Assembly (NCBI RefSeq): GCF_000208745.1 | Contig: NC_030857.1 | Coordinates: 1,616,188 to 1,680,187 of the forward strand | DNA length: 64,000 nucleotides | Source: Theobroma cacao | Taxonomy: Eukaryota > Streptophyta > Magnoliopsida > Malvales > Malvaceae | Direction: 5' to 3' | Shown: positions 23,035 to 35,257 of the stretch, piece by piece | Layout: each line of letters begins with the position of its first letter | How positions within the stretch are numbered: position 1 is the first letter of the stretch | Made by a program: the position numbers and the translations under genes | The notes under the pieces: generated by a model | Databases searched by the model: none | Told to the model about the DNA's origin: nothing | Seen by the model: the letters and a program-made list of their open reading frames with translations, nothing else

Positions 23035-24729
23035 TTTCGCGGGAGCCTCCCGTTTATTATTAATTTCTGTAATTAAAATAGGTTTCCGTCCTAAAAAATA
23101 AAATACTGATGGCTTTGGGATTGCGCTGCTGAAGTCAATCATGCCCTGTTATCTATATATATATATATATGTCATAAGTTTCCCGTTGTTAAGATCCTGA
23201 TGGAAAAAGCTGGAATCAAGTGTTTAGTTGTTGGAATTTTGCATTTGGACGTGGAGAAAAAGAAATTACTTTAAACGATAAAAGTAAATGGTTGGTTTGA
23301 CCCTTGGATATCAATCATAGAAAGTGACATTTGTAAGCCTTTAGTCCTTCATGCAGTTCTAAATATTATTCCTGTAGTAGTACAATTATTCAACAAACAT
23401 AGAAACAGACAATGACTAAGCTAGGAAACCAGCTTGGTTTCTTTTGATAATTCCCCATCCTGCTAATTTTCATTAGGAAAAAGTGTCATCCACAATGATT
23501 TAGTGAATCATTCCAGAATATTTAATGAAAATATTCTAGATACTACATAGTTGTAAACATCATTTTGTTTTCTCTTTTAGTGTCAAACCCCCATCATTTA
23601 ATGGGAAGGGAAAAATCCGACCTGGGCTCCCAAAACTCTGCTGTCTGCATTGGTCAACTGTATTACCTGTTCCCCTTCAAGTCCCAGCTAATGATGGTAC
23701 CTACCACTTTCCCCACCTATCCTTATGATGAAGACGACTGAGGCAAAGAAACCAATAAGAGATTAAGAGATGGGATTATTAATAGATTTGAAAGATTTTT
23801 GAAGGATAACAAACTACCTGCAATTACCAACAGATTATGGCCCAGAGTATCAGAATAATGAAAGCTGATGTCACAGTTAGAATTCTTATACTCTTTAAGT
23901 TATTGTTGTTCCCTCCCACCTCACAGTTAAAAGGGAAGAATGATGATTTCATGGTAAGTCAATCTCCTCTTTATGACTATTAACTATTAAGCATACAATG
24001 GCAACACCAGTTTAAGATTGCATCTGATTCGGATTACACCACTAGCTTTTATTTATTGCTTGAACTATTCTTAAGACTCAAAAAACACCAGAAGTAGAAT
24101 CAACACTTTCTACCTGACTATATTTATTGCCGCCTGGCCTTTCAACAACTCTAGGAAAGCTTCATTTCTCTTTCTTAAAGATAAAGCTTTGTAATTGTCT
24201 TCAATTGCTGGGCCTGCAATCACCGGCCAATAACAGTAAATGCTCAACATGTATTTGCCTTATGCAATAACAAGAGTCAAGTAGGCAAAACTATATATGG
24301 CAATTCACAACCTGAGAACATGCATTGGTGAAGCAATAAAAGATCTATCAATTGAATATCAAACTACTCAAGCAGAATGTCTGAGCAGAATTAATGCCCT
24401 GCACGCCAAAAGCATAACATTTGTTTCTCCATTTAACACCTCCAAACAAATTTAACACTACTAACAAGAAAAGAGCAGAAGATGATACAGTGAATATACA
24501 CCATCTAGGGAATTTTCATTTTTCCCAAAAACGGAAGAGGAAAAATGTCTCTACAACAACTGTTATGAAACAAGGATACTAGAGCCATCACCTGAAAACG
24601 GTTTATTATACAAGGGCATGTTGCCCACTGAACACATTGATGAACTATATATTGCACAATGCACACAGGATGACTAAAACAACACAATGGAATGGTACAA
24701 GATTAGCAAAAAGACTTTAAACCAACTAG
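23035..24729. other. Intergenic region
   Basis: A TA microsatellite at 23153-23171, otherwise ordinary AT-rich DNA. The part adjoining 24729 (roughly 24400 on) is the probable 3' UTR of the EF-hand/TPR gene. No coding frame is convincing. Confidence 0.5.
23153..23171. repeat. (TA)n microsatellite
   Basis: Nine TA dinucleotides. Confidence 0.8.
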
Positions 24730-27126
24730 CTACGGATCTTTGTGGGATTGCAAATTAAAGCACATGCACTTGTCTTTCATCGCTTCAGCCTCACTTCCAT
24801 ACTCTTTGAATTTATACTCATCCTGTTTATAGTTAGTGGGCACCTTTCCCTCACTGTAGCATTGATTACATAGACTAAAGTGAGACTTCACTTCCTTAAA
24901 GCGAGAACCAATAATTGGGTAACGGCAAACAGAGCAAACTTGGCGTCCATGACGATTCCTATCTCCGGTTTCTAACTTCATCAGAGTGGACATGATACCA
25001 AAGCCCCAATCAGGATCGTCAAACATGACAAGAAATTCATTGAAAGATACCATCGAGGAATCTGTTTCTCCATGAATTTCCAGTATTTCACTTATTCCAT
25101 GAGAAGGAACATATATAGCCCTCAACAATTTGATGTACTGAAGAGCATCCACCTTTCTAATCTGAGAACCACCTTCATTTACTGGCCGCCATAAAAGTGC
25201 ATCAAAGGCAATCCGTTTTCGCTTATCCAGAGGTCCACTACAAATGGGGGCAAGAACAGCATAAAACATGCCCAAGTCCACCCTGCCTGATCCTGTTTCA
25301 TCCAAGACAGAGAGGATTTTCTCATTTATGGCTTTGACAGCTCCTTGGAAGGTTTCAGGTTTTAGAAAATTAAGTAGTCTGCGTAGAATTTCTTCCAAAT
25401 TAGGTTTGCGAATGGATTTCTGAGGACCGCCACCACCAGAGTAGGAGACTGGTACATCAGTGTCACTCATTTCCTTCTTCAGAAGATCCACTTCACAGCG
25501 GCCCAATCTAGTAATTCTCTGGAAGGCCCTAATTTCAAGGGCACTTCCTAAATCCTGCCTCAACGTAGTCTTCTCCCCCACAGTCTTGAATTTTGATGGC
25601 TCCACTATTACAAAAGCCCCTTCCCCGTTGGCACCACCGTTAGTCTTCACCTTCTTCTTCTGTAGCTGCTTCAGATGGTAAATGGCATCATGTAATTCAA
25701 CCCTATTTGTCATTTTCAAAGCTTCCTTCAAAGCTTTCTTAGCTTCCTCAGTTTCTCCAGCCCCCAACAAGGACACAGCCTTATTGAGCTGTGCCCGCCA
25801 ATGATTTGGCCACACAGCTAAAACCCTAGTGTACATCTCAGAAGCTCTCTGAAACCTACCCAAGTCCATATAAAGCCCACCTAGATTGTATAAAGCATCG
25901 ACATGACCAGGTTTCAAATCAATCGCTTTCTGGAAAACCTCAATTGCCCTCTCATCCTCACCCATTGCATGCAAAGCTGATGCTAAATCACAATGTGCAT
26001 CAGCATAATCTGGTTTCATAAAGATAGCTTCTTCTAAAGCCTTAACAGCCGCCCTATACTCCCCTACCCCAAAAAGAGCACTACCCAAAAGTTTCAAAGC
26101 TCTAAAATGAGTAGGACAAAGAATAGCAGCTTCTCTATAATACTCACAAGCACTTAAAACCATACCTTCTCCTTCAAGAGCAATCCCAAGATTGACATCA
26201 ATTTGAGGAAGCAAGTAACCCCATTGATGTCCGCCTGCCTCAGCTGATTCCAAAGCCAACAAAAACTCTTCTTTAGCTTCTTTATACTTCCCTAACACAT
26301 ACAGACAATTCCCAGCTCTAAAATGTGGCCTCACATCCATAGGCTGCAATTCGCAAGACCTTTTGAAACTAATCAAAGCTTCTTTAAACAACTGATGCTC
26401 ATATAAAACCCTCCCAATTGCCATGTGGCCATCAAATGCTTCTTCTCTCGACCTTGCTCCATCAGCTCTACTCCTTAAAGCCCCCAATTCTTTAACAAAA
26501 ACAGCATAATCATGTCCAGATTCTTCCCAATACACCCTTTTCTCTGAAAGCTCCGCAGACGGTCCTAATTCCCTTGACCACCCAGCATCAGAATACGCAT
26601 CAAAATTATCGTTTTTAAATTTCCCGTCTTTCGCTTGCTGTGCTTTCAATCTCTTCACCAAAATCTCCAAATCGTCAACGAGCTTCCACGTGTCATCGAA
26701 AACTATCCCGTGATGCGGCGACACGGCCCACGCTGCCGTCCGCTGCTTCTTCTGCGACTCCATTACTCTCTCATCCACAATCGACGAAGAAGAAGCTTCG
26801 GAAACAATCGACGCGCCTTTGTTTTCGTCCAAATTGAGCTCGAGACCCAGCGCGTCAAAGTCACGGTCCACGTCACCGGCTCCGTCGTCGTAAGTTCTCA
26901 ACAAACCTTCGTACGTTAACCCGTTTTCACCGTCAATGAACTCCCCGTAGGTCCGGAACACTTCGTCGAGAATGGCGTTGATTTGTTCGTCGCTAAATTT
27001 GACTCTCGGGTTCACTGCGACGACCAACGCTGCCATTTCGTCTCTGTTAAGACCCCCATCCCGGTTCGCGTCGAATTGCTGGAAAATTCTCTTCACCTTC
27101 TCTGATCTACTCCCTCTTGTCGCCAT
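24730..27126 (-). CDS. Calcium-binding EF-hand/tetratricopeptide protein with ZZ zinc finger
   Basis: An intronless frame of 798 residues. An EF-hand near the N terminus has the canonical loop DANRDGGLNRDE (about residues 19-30). A second, degenerate helix-loop region follows. TPR units occupy about residues 225-480, including PDYADAHCDLASALHAMGE and PGHVDALYNLGGLYMDLGR. A C-terminal EF-like/all-helical region comes next, then a ZZ-type zinc finger with CSVCRYPI and CNQC pairs (about residues 730-765). This order matches the plant calcium-binding TPR proteins At1g05150/At2g32450, whose function is poorly defined; calcium-dependent scaffolding is inferred. The start is MATRGSRSEK at 27126. The frame is open 27 codons further up, but that part is low-complexity basic sequence in a GA-rich leader. 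Confidence 0.93.
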   Translation of the reverse strand: MATRGSRSEKVKRIFQQFDANRDGGLNRDEMAALVVAVNPRVKFSDEQINAILDEVFRTYGEFIDGENGLTYEGLLRTYDDGAGDVDRDFDALGLELNLDENKGASIVSEASSSSIVDERVMESQKKQRTAAWAVSPHHGIVFDDTWKLVDDLEILVKRLKAQQAKDGKFKNDNFDAYSDAGWSRELGPSAELSEKRVYWEESGHDYAVFVKELGALRSRADGARSREEAFDGHMAIGRVLYEHQLFKEALISFKRSCELQPMDVRPHFRAGNCLYVLGKYKEAKEEFLLALESAEAGGHQWGYLLPQIDVNLGIALEGEGMVLSACEYYREAAILCPTHFRALKLLGSALFGVGEYRAAVKALEEAIFMKPDYADAHCDLASALHAMGEDERAIEVFQKAIDLKPGHVDALYNLGGLYMDLGRFQRASEMYTRVLAVWPNHWRAQLNKAVSLLGAGETEEAKKALKEALKMTNRVELHDAIYHLKQLQKKKVKTNGGANGEGAFVIVEPSKFKTVGEKTTLRQDLGSALEIRAFQRITRLGRCEVDLLKKEMSDTDVPVSYSGGGGPQKSIRKPNLEEILRRLLNFLKPETFQGAVKAINEKILSVLDETGSGRVDLGMFYAVLAPICSGPLDKRKRIAFDALLWRPVNEGGSQIRKVDALQYIKLLRAIYVPSHGISEILEIHGETDSSMVSFNEFLVMFDDPDWGFGIMSTLMKLETGDRNRHGRQVCSVCRYPIIGSRFKEVKSHFSLCNQCYSEGKVPTNYKQDEYKFKEYGSEAEAMKDKCMCFNLQSHKDP

Positions 27127-29590
27127 TGTCTCTAAAATTTTTCTCCTCTTCTCCCTTTTCTTCTTAGAGCTAGGGTTTGAAACTTGGAAACGGAAATGGA
27201 AAAACACTAAAGTTTGTAAATTGGGAAACGAGGGACCAAGACAAAATTAAAAAAAAAAAAGAGAGAGAGAAGAAAGATGGGATTTTTTTCCCTTTATAAA
27301 AAAGAGGTTGGCTATAAATTAGAAAAGTTTGAACAGAAAATCATAATTCATTAGGGTTTTTTATTTATTTTTATTTAATTTTGGGGGTTTCGGGATGTTC
27401 CTTTGGTTTCATTCGATCTGGAGCAGCTAAAGGGAAAGGAGAGAACAGGAAGAGAAGGAGAGAGAGATGGAGTCCCTTATTTTTTCTTATTTTTTATTCA
27501 TTTTCAATTTATTTTTCTGGCTCTGATGATGAGGGTGTGGGGGCTATGCCTATGAAGCCCCACAAAAAGCAAACTCTTTTTTTTTTTTTTTGGGGATGAA
27601 ATTTGGATGAGAAGGCAAGAGGGAGTGTGTGTAGTTTGGTTGGTTGGCTGGTTGGCAGTTGGCTAATGGGCTTATTTTGAGGCGAAAAGTGGAGTAACTG
27701 CCAGCTGGCTGCGTGGCTACAATTATCGTTCCCCTTCCTCCTTTTTCTAACGAGTGGAAATTGCCAAAACGACATCCGTTGTAATGGTACTGCTCACCAA
27801 GTTTTCAACATAAAACAAAAGCAAGCCAAGGTGGTAGAGAAAAAACAATTACAAAGAAACAAAACGGAGCAAGACAGAAATGAGGATTCACCCCAAGACC
27901 AACTAACAAATATTGTTATAATTTGTTTACAAAAATATAAACGTAGAAATTTTAGATTTGATCATAAATATCTTTAATAAGTATTTTTATAATTAAGTAT
28001 CATGTATTATTTTATATTATTAGAACTTTGTAATCAAGTATGAACAGTAAAATTATTAACAGTTACGAGTTTGGGTAACGAGTATAAGGTATTTGTTACT
28101 TGAATTTAATAATATATTATTTTTTAATAAAGAATAAATTTTATTTTTTATAAATTATTTTTATTAGTAAAATATTTACAATAAATGTAATATTTATTAA
28201 AATTTATTAATTATTTTAAATATAATTTTAAATTCATAATTTATTCTTTTATGAATTAATTTTTAATTTATTATACATAAAAATTTAAAAAATGGATTGA
28301 ATCAATTAAAAATCAAATCGGTTTGGTCTGTTCGATTATGGACCAAAAGAACTAAATTTTTGTCATTTTTGTCTTTTATATATTGCAATATTAAAATTTA
28401 TAAATTTTATCTATAATTATAAAATATACAAATAATTTAAACATAAATAAACTAATACAAACCATAATAAATAAATAAACTAATTAAACATATAAATATA
28501 ATATACATACATATATATAATATAATTTTAAGATTTATTGTTTTATTAGTTCAATAAAAATTTTAAGATCCAGAACTAATCGAATAAATTGTAAAATCCA
28601 ATGAACCGATCGAATGAACCAATTAAATCAAATAAACCAATCAAATCAAACCACTTTATTAAAATTTTATTCAATTCGATCGGTCATTAGTTTGATCTAT
28701 TTTTACTCATTTTTAACAAATAAAGCTTTTTAGTTTCAAGGACTGACCCATCATCCAAGCCCAAACCCTTGGCCCATGATGTACAATTTGTGGGTACGAA
28801 ATTTAGGTCGAATCGACGGGTTTGGGCAAGAAAATTATACCACTTCGGTTCACAAATAGATTTGGGAAAAGTGACCGAAATCCGGTTTCAAGCTCATATG
28901 AGAATTATTATATGAGGCGTCAAAAAGCTAAAAGCTCAAGTTGTGGACACGTGTACTTGGACAGCTGGGAAGGGATAGCGACAAGCGTTAATACTTGGAA
29001 AAGTGAAGGTCAAAACCGGTAAGGCCACATCGGATTTTAGTTAGCGGTAGCGGTTATATTCGAAAGGTCGGTAGGATTCCAAGTCAGGAAGAGAAACGGA
29101 GGGAGAGGGAGGCAAAGCGAAGAACAACGGCATTGCGTTTGCTGTTTACTGCCATTTTCTTCTTCTACTCTCTTTCTCCAGAAACGCATTGTATGAGTTA
29201 GAGACTTTTAGTTAAGTTTGTTGTATTTTTCTTTTTTCACGGAATTTGATGATTGTTTTTGAGCTGTTTTTCCAACGTTTTTGGATCCTTACGATTGATC
29301 AAATTAAGATCATTTCATTCCATTTTGCGTTGATTGATTGCATTTGAAAGTTGAAGCCTTTCCATTGAGATTTCTCTTTTTTTTTCTTTTTTTTCTATTT
29401 TGTTGCTTGAATTGAAGCTCGAAGGTGAAAGGATTGTTTAATTTTCATTTAAAAATGAAAAATTTGACGTTCAAATTTTTTGAATTTTTGCTCTCATTTT
29501 ATCGTTAGTATAGATGTTAATTCTTACGTTTTGATTTGAAATTTTCTTGTGGTTTTATGTATTTTATTTCCAGGACAGTATTGTGAAGCG
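27127..29590. other. Divergent intergenic region between TPR and kinesin genes
   Basis: Near 27127-27450 is the TPR gene leader and promoter, with an A-run and GA repeat at 27250-27270. About 27900-28720 is very AT-rich, with degenerate inverted words resembling a decayed foldback/MITE. 29090-29190 looks like the kinesin first non-coding exon. A GT at 29191 and a CAG at 29571-29573 bound a likely 5' UTR intron. Confidence 0.5.
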
Positions 29591-29636
29591 TAGAGAAAAC
29601 AGAGACAAAAAAAGGCTTCGAAGCTGAAGAAACGGC

Positions 29637-29705
29637 ATGATTTCAGTGAAATCGTGTTGGTTTCAAAGCTTCATGGTAGTACATTTGGTAAAACGGTGCC
29701 CGTGA
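29637..29705 (+). other. Upstream ORF in the kinesin 5' leader (22 codons)
   Basis: In the likely second leader exon, an ATG opens a 22-codon frame that closes at TGA, 115 bases before the kinesin start. It is not in frame with the kinesin. If translated, it could lower or regulate kinesin translation. The peptide resembles nothing I recognise. Confidence 0.4.
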
Positions 29706-29820
29706 AGGATTTCTTGGGCAGGTTTAGACAATTGAGACCATTACCTTACGTAAGCTTTCTAGGAGTGGAAAGGAAACGAAGGAAAATTCGGTGATCTGTT
29801 TGTGAGTTTTAAGGATAGAT

Positions 29821-32800
29821 ATGGGGACAATGAGTGAGGAGGTGGAAGTTCAGGAACAGGGGTTAAGTGGACAAGAAGAGAAAATTTTTGTTTCGGTTAG
29901 ATTAAGGCCTTTGAACGAGAAAGACAGAGCGAGGAACAGTGTATCTGATTGGGAATGCATTAACAATGACACCATTGTTTTCAAGAATAGCTTGCCCGAA
30001 CGCTCCATGTTCCCTGCCGCCTATACATTTGGTAAGGATTTGCTTGTCTCTTAAAAAATCAGTTCGTTGCCTTACAATTTTCCAATATGATATCATCTTC
30101 TAATCATTGTCTTATTGGTAAATTTTGTTGTGAATAGACAGGGTATTTGCTTGTGACAGCCATACAAGGCAAGTGTACGAGGAAGTAGCTAAACAAATTG
30201 CACTTTCAGTGCTCAGTGGTATCAATTGTAAGTAGTCTTTGTCTCCATGTTTCTGTTTCCTGATATTTATAGCTATATAATCAAGCAAAACTTTTCACTG
30301 ATCGAGGATTTTTTGTTTCTTTTTTCAGCAACCATATTTGCATATGGGCAAACAAGCAGTGGAAAGACATATACAATGAGTGGAATCACTGAATATGCAG
30401 TAGCAGATATATATGACTACATAGAGATGGTAATTATAGATTTGTGATCACCTTTTGTATCTTTTGTTTTTATAGTTGAAGTCTATCTATTCTTGTTTCT
30501 TGGGAATGTAGAATGAAAATGACATTTTGTTTTGATCAATATCTCAGCATGAAGAGAGAGAATTTTTGGTGAAATTCTCTGCCATGGAGATATATAATGA
30601 AGCTGTCAGAGACCTCCTTAGCTCTGATAGTACCCCACTCAGACTCCTAGATGATCCAGAGGTAAAAATTTCCCCCATTTATGCTTTCTATTCTGAATAG
30701 TAATATGTTTGAACGAGCATAAACGTTTTTATAACTTGTTTTCACTTCAATAGAGGGGAACTGTTGTGGAGAAACTTACTGAGGAGACTCTCAGAGACAG
30801 GGACCATCTTCAGGAGCTCCTTTCAATCTGTGAAGGTAATGTGTTATCGAAAACACTCATGGCACTCTATCCAATTTCTTTTTACTTTTCATTTTTCAAT
30901 AGATGGCATTATATATTCATTTTCGTATCGCATTTGCGCAGCTCAAAGGCAGATAGGAGAGACCTCTTTGAATGAAACTAGCTCCAGATCACATCAGATT
31001 TTGCGGCTGGTAGGAATGCTCCACTTGAGTAAACTTTTGTTTTTTTATCAGAGCTGTGCCTGGTCTTACTGTTGTGTTCAATGATGCAATCTTGCAGACT
31101 GTTGAAAGCTCTGCTCGTGATTATGCTGGAGCTGAAAATTCAAGCATGCTTGCAGCTTCTGTGGTATAATACAGTTGACTTCTTAGTAAACAATCCAGTT
31201 ATCTTGTTTCAGATGGGAATTGATGAAATAACAGAGACAACTTTGTTCAGATTTGAACTAGTAACTTAAGCGTTAACAATGAAAATTTGACTTGCCTTTC
31301 TTGTACAGAATTTTGTTGATTTAGCAGGAAGCGAGCGTGCCTCTCAGACCTTATCTGCTGGTGCAAGATTGAAAGAGGGCTGCCACATAAATAGGAGTTT
31401 ACTAACCCTTGGAACCGTGATTCGCAAATTAAGGTTGATCAAAAAAATTTTTTTTCATTTTTCTATAACAAATATTGCAGGGCATATGTGTATTTTTAAC
31501 TCCTTATAAATATGGCATATATTGTTTCTGTCCAATTTACTGGCACGACATTTTGCAGCAAGGGAAGAAACGCACATGTACCTTATAGAGACTCTAAGCT
31601 GACACGCATACTCCAGAATTCCTTAGGAGGCAATGCGAGAACAGCCATCATTTGCACTATGAATCCTGCACGCAGTCATGTTGAGCAATCAAGAAACACT
31701 CTCTTGTTTGCAAGCTGTGCTAAAGAGGTGACAACAAATGCACACGTCAATTTAGTTATGTCAGACAAAGCATTGGTAAAGCAATTACAAAGAGAGTTGG
31801 CTAGACTGGAGAATGAAATGAAGAGCTTAGGATCAGCTTCAAACAAACGTGATACTGCTATAATGCTGAGAGAGAAAGAGCTGCTCATCGGGCAGGTGAT
31901 TCCCATACATTTAACCATGACATCTTTGCATCTCAGAAAAGTTATATCTTGAGGGTACAGGCTCTGCTTTTTTTTTTAGTTATCACGACATTTATTATTT
32001 GGGATTCTAAAAGGGGTTTAGGAAACTTGTCATCAATATGTTACTTCAATATTGAGTTCTGAAAGCCAGGTTTAGAGTGTTCATACTTCTTTAGAGCGGA
32101 AAGAAAAAAAGAAAGAAGGAAGAAATTAGGAAAACTAGATAAAGAGTGGTTGAAAGTTGGGCATGCCCTGACTTAAAACTATTCACTTGTATTAACCTGG
32201 CTTTTTTTCTTTTGAGAATGTACAGATGGCCAAAGAGATAGCAGAATTGACTCGGCAACGTGATCTTGCTCAATCTCGAGTTGAGAATTTGCTACTGTCA
32301 GTTAGAGAAGTTCAAATGCTAAAGCAAGGTGAATATTCATCACCAAAATTATCAGAACCGGCCAAAGTTCCCTATATGGTTGATTACAACAAGCATAGGA
32401 ATACTAGTGTACCTAGTGTGCCTAGTTCCTACAACCATTATCTAGGGCTTCCTGAGAACTCTGAAGAGTATTTTCTGCTCGATGGCAGCACTCCGAAGTT
32501 TGTTGGGCCTGATCCATGCAAAGGTTGGGAGGAGATCGCTCATAGAACGAATGAACAATTTGATGATAGCTGCAAGGAAGTTCGATGCATTGAAATTGAA
32601 AACTCGAGCATTAAGATGAATGAAAAGGCAGAAGTTTCCTCTTTGAGTCCTGCCAATAATGAAGGAAAATTAGCCACGGAAGACGCCATCGTCCAGGAAA
32701 CTGAAACTGATGAGTTGTCAATTGACCCTGAGGAACAGGAAAGAAAATCGGCCATGACAGAGACCGTTGTCAAGGAAATAGAAGCTGATGATTCATCAAT

Positions 32801-34920
32801 TGCTCCGGAGGAAAAGGTTGGAAAAGTACCCAAGACAGAGGTCATTCTCAAGAAAACAGGAGATGGGGAATTCCTGACTGTTCCTGAGGATATTGAAGGA
32901 AAATTAACCATGATGGAGTCAAGCATGGAGAAACTGGAAGCTGATGGCTTCTCCACTGATCCTGAGGAAAATCAAGGAAAATTAGACATAGCTAGAGTCA
33001 TGAACGAAAATGTATTACCAATCGTACAAAAGGAAAATTTGCAATCAACTCCTCTGTATAGAGATGAAACTTACAAGGCTTTGAAACAAAAAATTGAGGA
33101 ATTGCAAAGGACCGTTAAATTTCTTGTCAGAATTCATCATCTAGAGCAGTCGCCTTGTTTCTCGGACGCATCTAGCTCTAGTACCTCGAGCATGACCAGA
33201 AGCAGAAGCTGCAAGGCGGTTCTCGCGACAGTGCCATCTTCACCTTGCTTTGAGAAGGCACAACAGAATGAAAGCACACCCCCTTCCACTGGGTTTGACA
33301 AGGACTTCTTTGAAAGACCAAGGGGCCTAGACCAAAAGCTTTCTGGACTGAAATATGACAACAGAAGTGAAAATATGTCCAGAAAAAATTCTCAAACTTC
33401 TCTTAGCAGTGTTTCTGGGGATGCACAAAGTCTGAAAGATTCAGATGTTGAAGACAATTGTAGTGTAATTGATTTTCTTCCACGACCAGAGAAGTCATTT
33501 AGCAATGATTTTGTGAGAAGAAGAACTGCCTCCTCCCCTGATTCTGTTGCTGGTGGTATTGAAACGAAACTACAGTCAGAAAAGCAAATTGGTCACGATA
33601 CGGTGAGAAGATGAACCTCCCTTACTCTCTTGATTTTACTTATTTCTCATGAAATCAATCTTTTACAGGTTAGCTGTTATAGTTTCTTTTGTTTCATTAT
33701 AATCTTCTCTTCCATATCACTGAGGTCCTCACAATTCTGTTCTTTCAAAATGAACACAAATTGCCCAGAAATAAAAGATTCTAATAACTACCTTTCTGCT
33801 TTGGTAGATAAAGTATTCCCAAGGTTCAAGCTGTCCTCTCCACCACAGGTTTAAAGTAGAGTGAATAGAGATTGTTAGTAGGCATAGCAAAAAATATTCT
33901 TGTTCATGTCTTGCACTGAAACCTTGCATGCAAAAGTTATAAAGGTTGCACATGTGCATGGCCATATTTCCTTCATGCAACTCTAAGAACAGCTGTATGA
34001 TCCTATGATGATACTTCCCGAAAACCCCCAAAAAAAGACCTAGTATGATTGATTTTTGGCATATTTATTTAGCTAGTAACCTATTTCCTTTACCATGGAA
34101 TTGTTATCTATGGTAGGCTCAGGAAACCACAGATCAGACTGATAATTCCAGGGAAAAAATAGAGGATGCCATGCAACTGCACTCTAGTTGGGCCTCAGAA
34201 TTTGAGAAGCAGCAGAGAAAGATAATTGAACTTTGGGATGCATGCAATGTACCATTAATCCACAGAACTTATTTCATCCTGCTTTTCAAAGGTGATCCTT
34301 CCGATTCTGTGTATATGGAGGTAGAGCTAAGAAGGTTGTCTTTTATAAAGAATTCAATGTCATCCGGAACCAATGCTCGGACAAATAGTCCTCTTGACAC
34401 AACATCTTCAAGGTAAAATTAAGATTCCCTCTTAATGAGTTGAACAGTACACATGCACATTCACACAGTACGCATCTGCACTTCAATGGAATTACTGCAC
34501 ATTTTGAATCTGATTGAATACAAACGAACTGCCTTTACTCAATTCCCTTTTAATGCCATGGAAATCTTGATAGTAATAGTATTCTTCTGTGGTGGCAGTG
34601 TGAAGGATTTGATTCGTGAGAGAGGAATGTTGAGCAAGCAAATACAGAAGAAGTTCTCAAGAAAGCAAAGGGAAGAACTCTTCAAGAAGTGGGGTATTGG
34701 GTTGGACACAAAGCAGAGGAGTTTACAGCTGGCACGCCGTGTATGGACAGACACCAATGACATGGACCATGTCAAGGAGAGTGCTGCCTTAGTGGCTAAG
34801 TTGTTCGGGTTTGTCGAGCCAAGTCGAGCTCCCAAGGAGATAGTTGGACTCAACATCCTGCCTCGATCCATAACACGAAGATCCTACACCTGGAAGCACG
34901 GCATTCCTCCCCTGCTGTAA
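29821..34920 (+). CDS. Kinesin-7 (KIN-7) family microtubule motor
   Basis: Twelve coding exons: 29821-30031, 30138-30227, 30329-30429, 30548-30661, 30754-30835, 30942-31009, 31098-31163, 31309-31433, 31559-31895, 32226-33602, 34117-34412 and 34599-34920. They give 1062 residues with continuous phase. The N-terminal motor starts [17 protein letters not shown], with P-loop GQTSSGKT (107-114), switch I NETSSRSH, switch II DLAGSE and the [16 protein letters not shown] helix. A coiled-coil neck follows ([19 protein letters not shown]). The large exon 10 encodes an acidic stalk containing four 26-residue tandem repeats. The C terminus is the plant KIN-7 conserved domain (DUF3490-like), ending HGIPPLL. 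It is closest to Arabidopsis At2g21300/At4g38950-type KIN-7 rather than NACK1. The motor is intact, so microtubule-plus-end transport or division functions are inferred from family. Confidence 0.93.
32667..32978 (+). repeat. In-frame 78-bp coding minisatellite in kinesin exon 10
   Basis: Four consecutive 78-bp units (starting 32667, 32745, 32823 and 32901) each encode 26 residues with the pattern K-x3-TE-x3-V-x-E-x-EAD-x2-SI-x-PEE-x3-G. They are degenerate and a fifth copy decays after about 32979. Length is exactly divisible by three, so copy-number change would keep the frame. Confidence 0.8.
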
Positions 34921-35257
34921 GGCTGTTGAAGTTTTAGAGAATTATCTAGGTTGGATCTATTTGCAGGGTTGGAATCTTCTCATTTTAACCTCCTGAACGT
35001 AAATCCGAAGGTGTGTAAAGTTAACCAGACTTTAGTAGCAGATTCGATTTGATTTCTTTCTTTGCTCATTGTATTTGAGTTACCAAAGATTTAATAATGG
35101 ATTGAAGGAATTTTCCATAAACTTAAGTTGAACGACTTCTCTCATGATTCAATAATGCAATGCTCTGTTTCTGTCAAATAATAACACTTAAAAAAAAAAC
35201 TGTGGCAAAAAGCAGAGTTTGGTATTCACATTGGAGCTTTGTTATGCTTTACATCAT
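34921..35257. other. Convergent 3' flanks of kinesin and ARC6
   Basis: Only 337 bases separate the two stop codons, so both 3' UTRs and poly(A) sites must lie here and may overlap. No other feature seen. Confidence 0.6.

Noticed and set aside
33630..33854. Open frame inside kinesin intron 10
   Set aside because: No acceptor gives a continuous frame without a stop, and exon 10 joins exon 11 (34117) in phase.
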